Source of the DNA: Ignavibacteriota bacterium
Lineage (GTDB): Bacteria; Bacteroidota; Ignavibacteria; Tepidaquicellales; Tepidaquicellaceae
Length of the DNA stretch: 64,000 nucleotides
Reading direction: 5' to 3'
Assembly: GCA_026390735.1 (NCBI GenBank)
Contig: JAPLFJ010000011.1
Location: 112,420 to 176,419, forward strand
In this document: in pieces, positions 19,581-27,357 of the stretch
How positions within the stretch are numbered: the first letter of the stretch is position 1
Layout: the number at the start of each line of letters is the position of its first letter
Translations under genes and position numbers: made by a program
Notes under the pieces: model-generated
The model's database searches: none
What the model was told of the DNA's origin: nothing
What the model saw: the letters and a program-made list of their open reading frames with translations, nothing else

Positions 19581-19744
19581 TTAAATATCAATTAAGTTTT
19601 ATATATTAAATTATATGACAACACAAACATAGAAATAGTTTAACCTCATAATAAATTAATGGTTAAACATTTATTATATAAAGATAACAAACATAAAAAT
19701 ATATTATAAGAAGTGAAAGTTAAATCAATAATAATTTCTGCCTG

Positions 19745-20308
19745 ATGGAAGAAGGTAAGTTATTATTAAAACTAAAGTCGGGAGATAAATCTGCCTTTAA
19801 TGATTTAGTTCAGGAATATTCAAACATAGTTCTGAATACGTGTTTCAGATTTCTTCTTGATAGAGAAGATGCCGAGGATGTATCTCAGGAAGTGTTTGTG
19901 GAAATTTACCAATCTATAAAATCATTCAGAGGAGATTCAAAGTTATCAACATGGATTTATCGTATAGCTGTAACAAAAAGTCTTGATGAAATTAAGAAAC
20001 GCAACCGCAAAAAGCGATTATCCTCGTTCGGAAAAGTACTTCATCTTGATGACATAGCAAACTGGCTTGGGGGAGGTACAATGCCTGACAAGTCTATTAT
20101 GGAGAGTGAGAAACTTAAAGAAGTAATGGACGCGCTGAACATATTGCCCGATAATCAAAGGGTAGCATTTACTTTAAGCAAGATTGACGGATACACAAAT
20201 ACTGAAATAGCAGCAATAATGAATGTTACCACAATTGCAGTAGAATCATTAGTTTACAGAGCCAAAAAGAGTGTAACACAAGAACTGGAAAATATTCTTA
20301 AAAAGTAA
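19745..20308 (+). CDS. ECF-type RNA polymerase sigma factor
   Basis: A two-domain extracytoplasmic-function sigma factor of 187 residues. Region 2 is at ~20-85 (DREDAEDVSQEVFVEIYQSI for core binding and -10 contacts, FRGDSKLSTWIYRIAVTKSLDEIKKR). Region 4 is at ~125-180 (LPDNQRVAFTLSKIDGYTNTEIAAIMNVTTIAVESLVYRAKK), whose helix-turn-helix contacts the -35. It is followed by a small single-helix membrane protein (probable anti-sigma) and a Spy-like protein. The motif TGCCAGAA-N14-CGTCTAA found upstream of three nearby units is absent from its own 5' region, so it is probably not autoregulated through that element. Confidence 0.93.
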   Translation: MEEGKLLLKLKSGDKSAFNDLVQEYSNIVLNTCFRFLLDREDAEDVSQEVFVEIYQSIKSFRGDSKLSTWIYRIAVTKSLDEIKKRNRKKRLSSFGKVLHLDDIANWLGGGTMPDKSIMESEKLKEVMDALNILPDNQRVAFTLSKIDGYTNTEIAAIMNVTTIAVESLVYRAKKSVTQELENILKK

Positions 20309-20322
20309 TATTGAAATAATAA

Positions 20323-20351
20323 TGCCAGAAATTAAAATTTTAATCGTCTAA
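20323..20351 (+). promoter_or_regulatory. Predicted ECF sigma promoter A
   Basis: TGCCAGAA (20323-20330), 14 bases, CGTCTAA (20345-20351). Two further identical boxes with identical spacing occur at 21191 and 24307. CGTCTAA resembles the -10 of many ECF promoters. The ATG at 20366 is only 14 bases past the -10 box, so the leader would be about ten bases. Confidence 0.75.
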
Positions 20352-20365
20352 ATTAAATACAGAGT

Positions 20366-20668
20366 ATGAAAGCACAAACAAAAGATGAGAGTTTAATGCA
20401 AAAGCTCAATGAGTATGAATCAATAGAGAGTATTCAACCATCAGCAGAATGGAACAACTCTCTAATGAACAGACTCAATTCCGCAAAGCCAAACAAGAAT
20501 AAAAGGTATTCGCCGCTTGGAATTGCCGTGATTATAACATTTATTGTTGTTATTAACCTCGGTTTCTTAATAAAATCTTTGATGGATAATGCTGAGGATT
20601 CACAGCAAAGGAATATGGATTTACAGGTTATCTCAAAAGAACTTTTGATTAATTCAAATAACAATTAA
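20366..20668 (+). CDS. Small single-pass membrane protein, probable anti-sigma factor
   Basis: A protein of 100 residues. A cytoplasmic N-terminus of ~47 residues (LMQKLNEYESIESIQPSAEW is typical of the start of short anti-sigma proteins) is followed by one transmembrane helix (~residues 50-72) and a ~28-residue periplasmic tail. It lacks the zinc-binding H-x3-C-x2-C motif of ZAS anti-sigma factors. The role is inferred from its position directly after the ECF gene, its topology, and the ECF-type promoter in front of it, which would give negative feedback. Confidence 0.6.
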   Translation: MKAQTKDESLMQKLNEYESIESIQPSAEWNNSLMNRLNSAKPNKNKRYSPLGIAVIITFIVVINLGFLIKSLMDNAEDSQQRNMDLQVISKELLINSNNN

Positions 20669-20671
20669 ACT

Positions 20672-21178
20672 ATGGATATATTTACGCAAAAGAAATTGTT
20701 ATTTAGGATAGTCATACTTTTAGCAGTATTAAATATATTTTCTCTGGGTATATTTTTCGGAAAAGATATATTTCATAAACCACCTCAGCAAGAACGTCCC
20801 GATAATAATAAATCAAATGATAATCGTGATGTATTAAGTATACTTGAAAGAGAATTAAAGCTTACTGAAAAACAGTCAGATGAATTTAAGAAAATCCGTT
20901 CAGATTTTCCCGATAAAGAAAGGGCAGTCAGAGAAGTTCTTAACAAAGAGAGGGATTCGCTGAATGAGGAAGCTTTCAAAAAGAATCCTGACGAGGAAGT
21001 TATAAAATCTTTAGCAAGAAAGATTGCAGATAATGAATACAAAGTCGAACTTCTCCGTTATGAACAGGCAAAAGAAATGAAAGCAGTCTGTACTGCCGAA
21101 CAGCAGGAAAAATTTGAAGTGTTAATAAAAGAGATTCGGGATTATCTAAGAGAAAATAAACAGCGTAAGAAGAAATAA
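20672..21178 (+). CDS. Spy/CpxP-like periplasmic protein (periplasmic heavy-metal-sensor type)
   Basis: A protein of 168 residues: an N-terminal uncleaved membrane anchor (~residues 10-30), a Pro/Asn-rich linker, then ~110 residues of charged helix. ELKLTEKQSDEFKKIRSDF carries the LTxxQ-type motif of the Spy/CpxP family, and LRYEQAKEMKAVCTAEQQEKF the second one. Such proteins are ATP-independent chaperones or sensors of envelope stress. It lies three bases after the putative anti-sigma gene. It may sense the signal for the sigma factor. Confidence 0.75.
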   Translation: MDIFTQKKLLFRIVILLAVLNIFSLGIFFGKDIFHKPPQQERPDNNKSNDNRDVLSILERELKLTEKQSDEFKKIRSDFPDKERAVREVLNKERDSLNEEAFKKNPDEEVIKSLARKIADNEYKVELLRYEQAKEMKAVCTAEQQEKFEVLIKEIRDYLRENKQRKKK

Positions 21179-21190
21179 AGTTTTTAAATG

Positions 21191-21219
21191 TGCCAGAACA
21201 TTGAAAATCTGTCGTCTAA
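21191..21219 (+). promoter_or_regulatory. Predicted ECF sigma promoter B
   Basis: TGCCAGAA (21191-21198), 14 bases, CGTCTAA (21213-21219), identical in boxes and spacing to the elements at 20323 and 24307. It drives the metallophosphoesterase at 21246 and excludes a TTG start at 21201, which would lie between the two boxes. Confidence 0.75.
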
Positions 21220-21245
21220 ATAAGAAACAGACAAACAGGTTTTTA

Positions 21246-22952
21246 ATGGAAACAAAAAGAGCATATATAATAATATTTATAGCAATAAGCATAATATCTT
21301 TAGTGACTAAATGTGCATCTGCATTAACCATTGACACTAATTCATTTGTATCAAATCAAATACTCAGTTGTCCGACTGATAATTCAATTACCATAAGAAT
21401 AGTTCCAAAGAAAGTATTGCAAATATATTATGAATATGGAACTACATCCTATACATATACAAACCAGACATCAATTGTTACATCATCTCCTAATGTACCG
21501 GTAAAAGTTGATGTATTTAATCTATTACCAAACACCAGGTACTATTACAGGATAAGGTACAAAGACCCGATAGAACAGCAATTTACAATAGGTGAGCAAT
21601 GTAAATTTATGACGCAAAGAGCTAAAGGAAGTAATTATGTCGTAACTCTTCATGGGGATTCACATTTATACGATAAAAAGGGAGTGGCATCTATGATGAG
21701 GGTCACTATGAATAATATAACAAGTGATAATCCTGACTTTGATATGGAAATGGGAGATACTTTCGGAGATGACAGAAATCCGCCTGCAATAACTCAGGAA
21801 CAAATGATGGCTTTGCATTTAAACTATCTGCCGTACATAGGGATGGTTGGTCATTCCTCACCTTTTTTCTTTACGCTCGGAAATCACGAAGGAGAGAGTG
21901 GCTACTGGCTGCTTCAGACACCGCCGAATAATATTGCAGTATGGGGAACACTTGCAAGAAAATATTATTATTCGCTTCCTGAACCCGGGGGTTTTTATTC
22001 CGGTAATAATACTTCTGAAGTATACGGTATCGGACTTCCACAGAATTATTATGCCTGGGAATGGGGTGATGCCTTGTTTGTAGTGCTTGATGTTTACCGA
22101 TATTGTACTGCTAGCGAAACACCAGGGTTATGGGACTGGACGCTTGGAGCACAACAATATAACTGGTTTAAACAGACTCTTGAGAATAGCAATGCTAAGT
22201 ATAAGTTTGTATTCGGTCATCACGTTAGGGGATATGGCAGAGGAGGTGATACTCTTGTCAAATATTTTGAGTGGGGAGGTTATGAAAATAACGGAACGGC
22301 CTGGGGATTTACAGCACGCCGTCCAGGATGGGCCGCACCTGTTCATCAGTTAATGGTGCAAAACCATGTTCAGGTATTCTTTCAGGGACACGACCATCTT
22401 TTTGCAACAGAACAGCGTGACGGTCTTATTTATCAGGAAATCGGAATGCCAAGTGATTCGACATACGAAATTGGATGGCTTGCAAATTCAGATGCTTATA
22501 AAGGAGTAAATAAATTCAGTGGTACTGGTCATATAAGATTAAGCATAGGTCCGGATCTGGCGAGAGTTGATTATATTTCTGCTTATGAACCATATGACAC
22601 AAATTCAACACATCATAACAGGGCTGTAATATACTCATACACAATTAGCCCGAATACATTTGTGAATGAAGAAGGAAACGAATTACCTGAATCATACAGG
22701 TTAGAGCAGAATTATCCTAACCCGTTTAACCCGTCAACGAAGATACGTTATGAAATACCTTCAGCAGGATACGTAAAACTGACTGTATACGATGCCCTCG
22801 GTCATGAGATAAAAATACTCGAGGATGAAAAGAAATCTGCAGGTATATATGAAGAGATGTTTGATGCTTCAGAATATCCAAGTGGTATTTATTTCTGCAG
22901 ATTACACTCAGGGGAATTCTCAAAAACAATAAGAATGATTCTTTTAAAATAA
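21246..22952 (+). CDS. Secreted metallophosphoesterase with T9SS sorting domain
   Basis: A 568-residue exported protein; the start is set at the ATG at 21246 because an alternative TTG at 21201 lies inside the promoter element. Order: signal peptide; a beta-sandwich domain like that of purple acid phosphatases (IYYEYGTTSYTY to NTRYYYRIRYKD); a calcineurin-like catalytic domain with all five metal motifs (GDSH, MGDTF, LGNHE, GHH, GHDH); and a C-terminal T9SS domain beginning NYPNPFNPSTKIRYEIP. It should hydrolyse phosphate esters, diesters or nucleotides at the cell surface. A paralogue of the same architecture is at 25640. Confidence 0.92.
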   Translation: METKRAYIIIFIAISIISLVTKCASALTIDTNSFVSNQILSCPTDNSITIRIVPKKVLQIYYEYGTTSYTYTNQTSIVTSSPNVPVKVDVFNLLPNTRYYYRIRYKDPIEQQFTIGEQCKFMTQRAKGSNYVVTLHGDSHLYDKKGVASMMRVTMNNITSDNPDFDMEMGDTFGDDRNPPAITQEQMMALHLNYLPYIGMVGHSSPFFFTLGNHEGESGYWLLQTPPNNIAVWGTLARKYYYSLPEPGGFYSGNNTSEVYGIGLPQNYYAWEWGDALFVVLDVYRYCTASETPGLWDWTLGAQQYNWFKQTLENSNAKYKFVFGHHVRGYGRGGDTLVKYFEWGGYENNGTAWGFTARRPGWAAPVHQLMVQNHVQVFFQGHDHLFATEQRDGLIYQEIGMPSDSTYEIGWLANSDAYKGVNKFSGTGHIRLSIGPDLARVDYISAYEPYDTNSTHHNRAVIYSYTISPNTFVNEEGNELPESYRLEQNYPNPFNPSTKIRYEIPSAGYVKLTVYDALGHEIKILEDEKKSAGIYEEMFDASEYPSGIYFCRLHSGEFSKTIRMILLK

Positions 22953-22966
22953 TTAAAGTTGATTTT

Positions 22967-24220
22967 ATGAGAGCACACATTAAATTGCTAATAATTCTAA
23001 TTATAATTATAGTATCTTGTCAATCAGTAATTATTGCCCAGGACGATAAACAAAAATCGAAAGATGATAAACCTAAAAAAGATAAGCAATATAATATAGA
23101 ACAGGCAACATCAGATAGAGCTCAACTTCATACTGTTGCGTTTAACGGACTTGCATTTATAACAGGATCGTTTGGAGCGGATTGTTTTTTTCCTCCGGGA
23201 AAAGTGGCTGATTTTTTCGGATTCCAGTATATGCGCGATAATGATAAGAACGAAAAGGGACACAATACAGATTTTCTGACTAAGATTGCATGCAATGTCA
23301 TTAAAATATTAACTCCGGAGCAGCTTCAGCTGTTTAAAGATTTAGCCGAAATACAGGCACCCGTTTATGATAGCTTTGCTTATAAGCGTATGGTATTGAT
23401 AAAAGCATTCCGAAGGCAGCTTGAAGGAGAAATTCCAAAAGGGAAAACTGAACTATCAAAAGAAGAAGTTATAAAATTATGTTCAAAGATTTATGAACTT
23501 GATGCAGAATTGAGTTATGACAGAGCAGTAGTAACCGGAAAAATAACAGCCAATTTTTATGAAAACCAAAAAACATATCTTTCTAAACTTAATTTCAGTA
23601 ATTCCTCAACATGGCCTGACTTACCTGAAAATCTTGATAAACGAAGTATGTCTCACCGGGCACATGTATGCTTGATGACTTATGCAAGCGAGTTGTTCAG
23701 CTGGTATGCGGGCTCTGTGAAATCGGATGTTTATTTCTGTCCTGAACGCCACGGCACATATTTTGGAGGCTTTTTCCTGAAAGATTATCCTGCAATGGGT
23801 AACCGTGATTACAGTATAAGTACATCTCTTACAGGTGATAAAGGAAGAGATTTTCTGGAAGCATTAACATCTGAACAGGCAGACTTATTGAAACAGGTTA
23901 TTAAGTCCCAGGAACCATTAATGAAAGAAATAGTACAAGTGAGAACAGATGTGTCGACAGAATTAAGAGAAACTCTTGAGAACGAAATTCCGGATAAAGT
24001 TAAAGTCTTTGCTTTAATTAAAAGATATGGCGAACTTGACGGTGAGCTATCTTACAACTATGCAATGTGTTTTGCTAAAATATACAAGTCTTTGACACAA
24101 AAACAAAAGGATAAGCTGACTGAGATAAGAGGTCTTGATGTAATTCCAAAAGGCACATACTTATTCTCTGACCCTGTTGATATTCCTGAAATTGAAAACA
24201 CGGATTATTTATTCAGGTAA
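22967..24220 (+). CDS. Secreted protein of unknown family with two internal repeats
   Basis: A 417-residue protein with a signal peptide (cut after ~residue 24, VIIAQ) and a Lys/Asp-rich linker to ~42. Residues ~54-209 and ~236-390 are two copies of one unit. Each begins with a GS-x(3)-D-x(1-3)-F-type segment containing one Cys (73 and 258), then a helical part with LTPEQ or LTSEQ (114-130, 299-315), then LE(G/N)EIP, and ends in ELDAELSYDRA or ELDGELSYNYA. The LTxxQ pieces recall Spy/CpxP proteins, but the Cys/Phe/Gly-rich segments do not. No T9SS domain, so probably periplasmic. It follows the phosphoesterase by 14 bases and shares its predicted promoter. I do not recognise a function. Confidence 0.6.
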   Translation: MRAHIKLLIILIIIIVSCQSVIIAQDDKQKSKDDKPKKDKQYNIEQATSDRAQLHTVAFNGLAFITGSFGADCFFPPGKVADFFGFQYMRDNDKNEKGHNTDFLTKIACNVIKILTPEQLQLFKDLAEIQAPVYDSFAYKRMVLIKAFRRQLEGEIPKGKTELSKEEVIKLCSKIYELDAELSYDRAVVTGKITANFYENQKTYLSKLNFSNSSTWPDLPENLDKRSMSHRAHVCLMTYASELFSWYAGSVKSDVYFCPERHGTYFGGFFLKDYPAMGNRDYSISTSLTGDKGRDFLEALTSEQADLLKQVIKSQEPLMKEIVQVRTDVSTELRETLENEIPDKVKVFALIKRYGELDGELSYNYAMCFAKIYKSLTQKQKDKLTEIRGLDVIPKGTYLFSDPVDIPEIENTDYLFR

Positions 24221-24306
24221 CAAAAATAATTATGCTCAAGCCGAGATTCGAAAAATTAAGTTGGACATTGTATTACCCGAAATTAATTTAGAATAATTAG
24301 TAATTG

Positions 24307-24335
24307 TGCCAGAAATGTTAATAAAAAGCGTCTAA
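24307..24335 (+). promoter_or_regulatory. Predicted ECF sigma promoter C
   Basis: TGCCAGAA (24307-24314), 14 bases, CGTCTAA (24329-24335), the third identical element in 4 kb. It lies 53 bases before the ATG of the beta-propeller gene and could drive the five-gene run to 32221. Confidence 0.75.
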
Positions 24336-24388
24336 TATTAATAATATTGAGATAATATATATTAAGAATTTAAAATGAATAACCAGGA

Positions 24389-25609
24389 ATGAAAAAAATG
24401 CATTACAAACTTTATTTGGTAATCTTATTTACACTGTTTTCAGGTGTTATGCTAAAAACTGAAAATTGCTCGGCACAATGGACACAAATGTCCAGCGGAA
24501 TGGGAAACATTCAGGATGTCTATGCACTTACTGCCAGCGGAACAAACATTGTTGCGGGTACCTGGGGTAGCGGCGTTTATCGTTCTGCGGATAACGGTTC
24601 AAACTGGATACAAACTGCTTTGAATACTCAAAGCGTATACTGTCTCGCATCAAGCGGAAACTATGTATATGCAGGAACAGACAGTACGGGATTATTTGTG
24701 TCTTCCAATAACGGAATTAGCTGGACTCAGAACGGTTTTGTCGGTATGTCAGTAGAATGTCTTGCTGCAAACGGTAATACAGTGTTTGCAGGCACATGGC
24801 AAAACGGAGTTTATATATCAACCAATAACGGTTTGAACTGGACACAAACATCATTGTATACAAGAACCATTTGGTCGATTACTGTCAGCGGTAATAATGT
24901 TTATGCAGGTACGAATAATAACGGTGTTTATGTATCAACAAATAATGGTGCGACCTGGACACAGTCTTCTTTGAATACAATTACTGTATGGTCACTTGCT
25001 ATGATTGGCACTAACCTATTTGCAGGAATACAGACAGGTGGAATTTATCTTTCAACTAACAATGGTTCTACATGGTCGCAGACGGCAATGAACAATCAAA
25101 CTGTTTACGCACTTTGTGTGAATGGAACAAATCTGTTTGCAGGAACAGAGCTTAACGGAGTATTTCTGACAACTAATAATGGAACAAGCTGGCTTGACAA
25201 AAATCAGGGTTTTGCACCTGCTCCGGATATCGGTTCATTATTGATTGCAAACAACTATGTATTTGCGGGTACATATGGCAGGTCAGCCTGGCGCAGAACT
25301 TATACAGAAGCAATAGGAATAAAACAAATATCCGAAACGGTTCCTTCTACTTATTCATTAAAGCAGAATTATCCAAACCCTTTTAACCCAACAACAAATA
25401 TTAAGTTTGATCTGGTAAAAAATAGTTTTGTAAATCTTACCATTCTTGATGTTTCGGGACGTGAGATTGAAACTCTTGTTAACGAGAAGCTTGGAACGGG
25501 AACTTATGAAGTTAACTTTAATGCTTCAAAATACCCGAGTGGCACATATTTTTATAAGCTGGAAACTGATAATTTCAGTGGAACAAAGAAGATGATTCTG
25601 CTGAAATGA
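24389..25609 (+). CDS. Secreted beta-propeller (sortilin/BNR-type repeats) with T9SS sorting domain
   Basis: A protein of 406 residues: signal peptide (to ~residue 28), then about seven repeats of ~40 residues. Each contains a Y-A/F-A-G-T segment followed by a (S/T)xNNGxxW(T/S)Q turn, the Asp-box-like pattern of BNR/sortilin/YCF48 propellers. A T9SS C-terminal domain starts at NYPNPFNPTTNIKFDL. No catalytic residues are recognisable; binding or scaffolding at the cell surface is likely. It is the first gene after predicted promoter C. Confidence 0.85.
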   Translation: MKKMHYKLYLVILFTLFSGVMLKTENCSAQWTQMSSGMGNIQDVYALTASGTNIVAGTWGSGVYRSADNGSNWIQTALNTQSVYCLASSGNYVYAGTDSTGLFVSSNNGISWTQNGFVGMSVECLAANGNTVFAGTWQNGVYISTNNGLNWTQTSLYTRTIWSITVSGNNVYAGTNNNGVYVSTNNGATWTQSSLNTITVWSLAMIGTNLFAGIQTGGIYLSTNNGSTWSQTAMNNQTVYALCVNGTNLFAGTELNGVFLTTNNGTSWLDKNQGFAPAPDIGSLLIANNYVFAGTYGRSAWRRTYTEAIGIKQISETVPSTYSLKQNYPNPFNPTTNIKFDLVKNSFVNLTILDVSGREIETLVNEKLGTGTYEVNFNASKYPSGTYFYKLETDNFSGTKKMILLK

Positions 25610-25639
25610 GATTTTAATTAAAACAAAAATTAAATATAA

Positions 25640-27355
25640 ATGAAAAATTATTTTATAGTGCTTGTAACATTGTTATTCCTTGTCCCTGCAAAATATCAGG
25701 ATTTGGATGATGATGTCTTGATAACTAATTTAAAAGTTACAACTGATTCTACTTTCTTTTGTCAGGAACTTCTTGGAAGGCCGACTTTGAATGCTATAAC
25801 AATAAATGCTTGTGCGAATAAGAATGTGGATATGTATTATGAGTATGGTACGGATTCAATAAATTATCCTAACCAGACTAGCATGCAAAGTTGTCTTGAC
25901 AGTATTCCTTCAGTATTCACTCTTACAAACCTGAATGCAAACACAAAGTATTATTACAGGATGAAATACCGCGAAACAGGCGCTTCTGCATACATAACAA
26001 GAAGTATTCATAGTTTCAGAACACCAAGACCTTCGGGAAGCACTTATACTTTTGCTATTGAAGCTGACCCGCATCTTGATACAAATTCAAACCCTGCGGT
26101 TTATGCATTAACACTTCAGAATATTGCAGCAAAGAAACCTGACTTTCTTGTTGATTTAGGCGATACATTTATGTCAGAAAAGTTACTCGTGAAAACACCT
26201 GTAACTATCAGAGACCGTCATTTGCTTTTAAGGTCTTACTTCGATTTAATATGTCATTCAATTCCTCTGTATCTTGTTCTTGGTAATCACGAAGGTGAGT
26301 TAGGCTGGCTGAATGACAGTACTTCAACTTGTCTTCCGGTAGTAACTACTAATATGCGTAAAACATATTATCCGAATCCTGAACCTAATTCTTATTATTC
26401 TGGTGATACAATACCTGAAAACTATGTAGGCCTTCGACAGAATTATTATTCCTTTCAGTGGGGAAATGCACTCATTGTAGTACTTGACCCTTACTGGTAC
26501 ACGAAGAGCAAACCCGGTTGGGGATGGACTTTGGGTGCAGCACAGTATAACTGGTTTAAGAAAGTTCTGACTACAAGCACTGCTAAATTCAAGTTTGTAT
26601 TTTGTCATAATCTTGTAGGCGGAAACGGAACTGATGCACGCGGAGGAACTGAGGTTGCGTCGTTCTTTGAAAACGGTGGTTATAATCTGGATTCAACTTG
26701 GGGCTTTGGTACATATCGTCCGGGGTGGCAGAAACCGCTTCATACTTTAATGGTTGAAAACAAAGCAACATTTTTCCACGGACACGACCATTTCTTTGGT
26801 TTCCAGATGAAAGACGGAGTTATATATCAGGAAGTACCACAACCTTCGTCAAAGAGCTATACCACAATGTCGAATACAACTTATGGATATTTAAATGGTG
26901 TCTTTATTCCAAGCCGTGGTTATTTATCAGTTACAGTTTCAAACACAAGTGCGAAAGTTGAATACATAAGAACCTATCTTCCGAGTGAGGAAAATGCTAC
27001 GAGGCATAACGGAGATGTTAGTTATTCTTATACGATTGATACATCGGGCTCTGTTGTAAGCATAAATCAGATAAGTTCAACACCTGAAAAGTTTTCATTA
27101 AATCAAAATTATCCGAATCCATTTAATCCTGAAACCAGAATAAAATACTCGATTGAAAATAGGACTAATGTGCAGCTGAAAGTTTATGATTTACTCGGCA
27201 GGGAAATAAGTACTCTTGTTAACGAATATCAGAATTCAGGAACATACAATGTTTTGTTTAATGCTGACAGGTTAGGTTTATCAAGCGGAATTTATTATTA
27301 CAGGGTTACCACAGATAGATTTTCAAAGACAATGAAAATGATATACTTAAAATAA
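25640..27355 (+). CDS. Secreted metallophosphoesterase with T9SS sorting domain (second copy)
   Basis: A paralogue of the 21246 protein, 571 residues, with the same architecture: signal peptide, Fn3-like purple-acid-phosphatase N-domain (NTKYYYRMKYRETG), calcineurin-like domain (EADPHLD, DLGDTF, LGNHEGE, FCHN, FHGHDH) and a T9SS domain (NYPNPFNPETRIKYSIE). The usual GHH of the fourth metal motif reads CHN, keeping the metal-binding His. The two differ throughout, so the duplication is old. It lies 30 bases after the propeller gene. Confidence 0.9.
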   Translation: MKNYFIVLVTLLFLVPAKYQDLDDDVLITNLKVTTDSTFFCQELLGRPTLNAITINACANKNVDMYYEYGTDSINYPNQTSMQSCLDSIPSVFTLTNLNANTKYYYRMKYRETGASAYITRSIHSFRTPRPSGSTYTFAIEADPHLDTNSNPAVYALTLQNIAAKKPDFLVDLGDTFMSEKLLVKTPVTIRDRHLLLRSYFDLICHSIPLYLVLGNHEGELGWLNDSTSTCLPVVTTNMRKTYYPNPEPNSYYSGDTIPENYVGLRQNYYSFQWGNALIVVLDPYWYTKSKPGWGWTLGAAQYNWFKKVLTTSTAKFKFVFCHNLVGGNGTDARGGTEVASFFENGGYNLDSTWGFGTYRPGWQKPLHTLMVENKATFFHGHDHFFGFQMKDGVIYQEVPQPSSKSYTTMSNTTYGYLNGVFIPSRGYLSVTVSNTSAKVEYIRTYLPSEENATRHNGDVSYSYTIDTSGSVVSINQISSTPEKFSLNQNYPNPFNPETRIKYSIENRTNVQLKVYDLLGREISTLVNEYQNSGTYNVLFNADRLGLSSGIYYYRVTTDRFSKTMKMIYLK

Positions 27356-27357
27356 AT

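Noticed and set aside
21201..21245. TTG start extending the first metallophosphoesterase by 15 residues
   Set aside because: It lies between the two promoter boxes and would put charged residues before a normal signal peptide.
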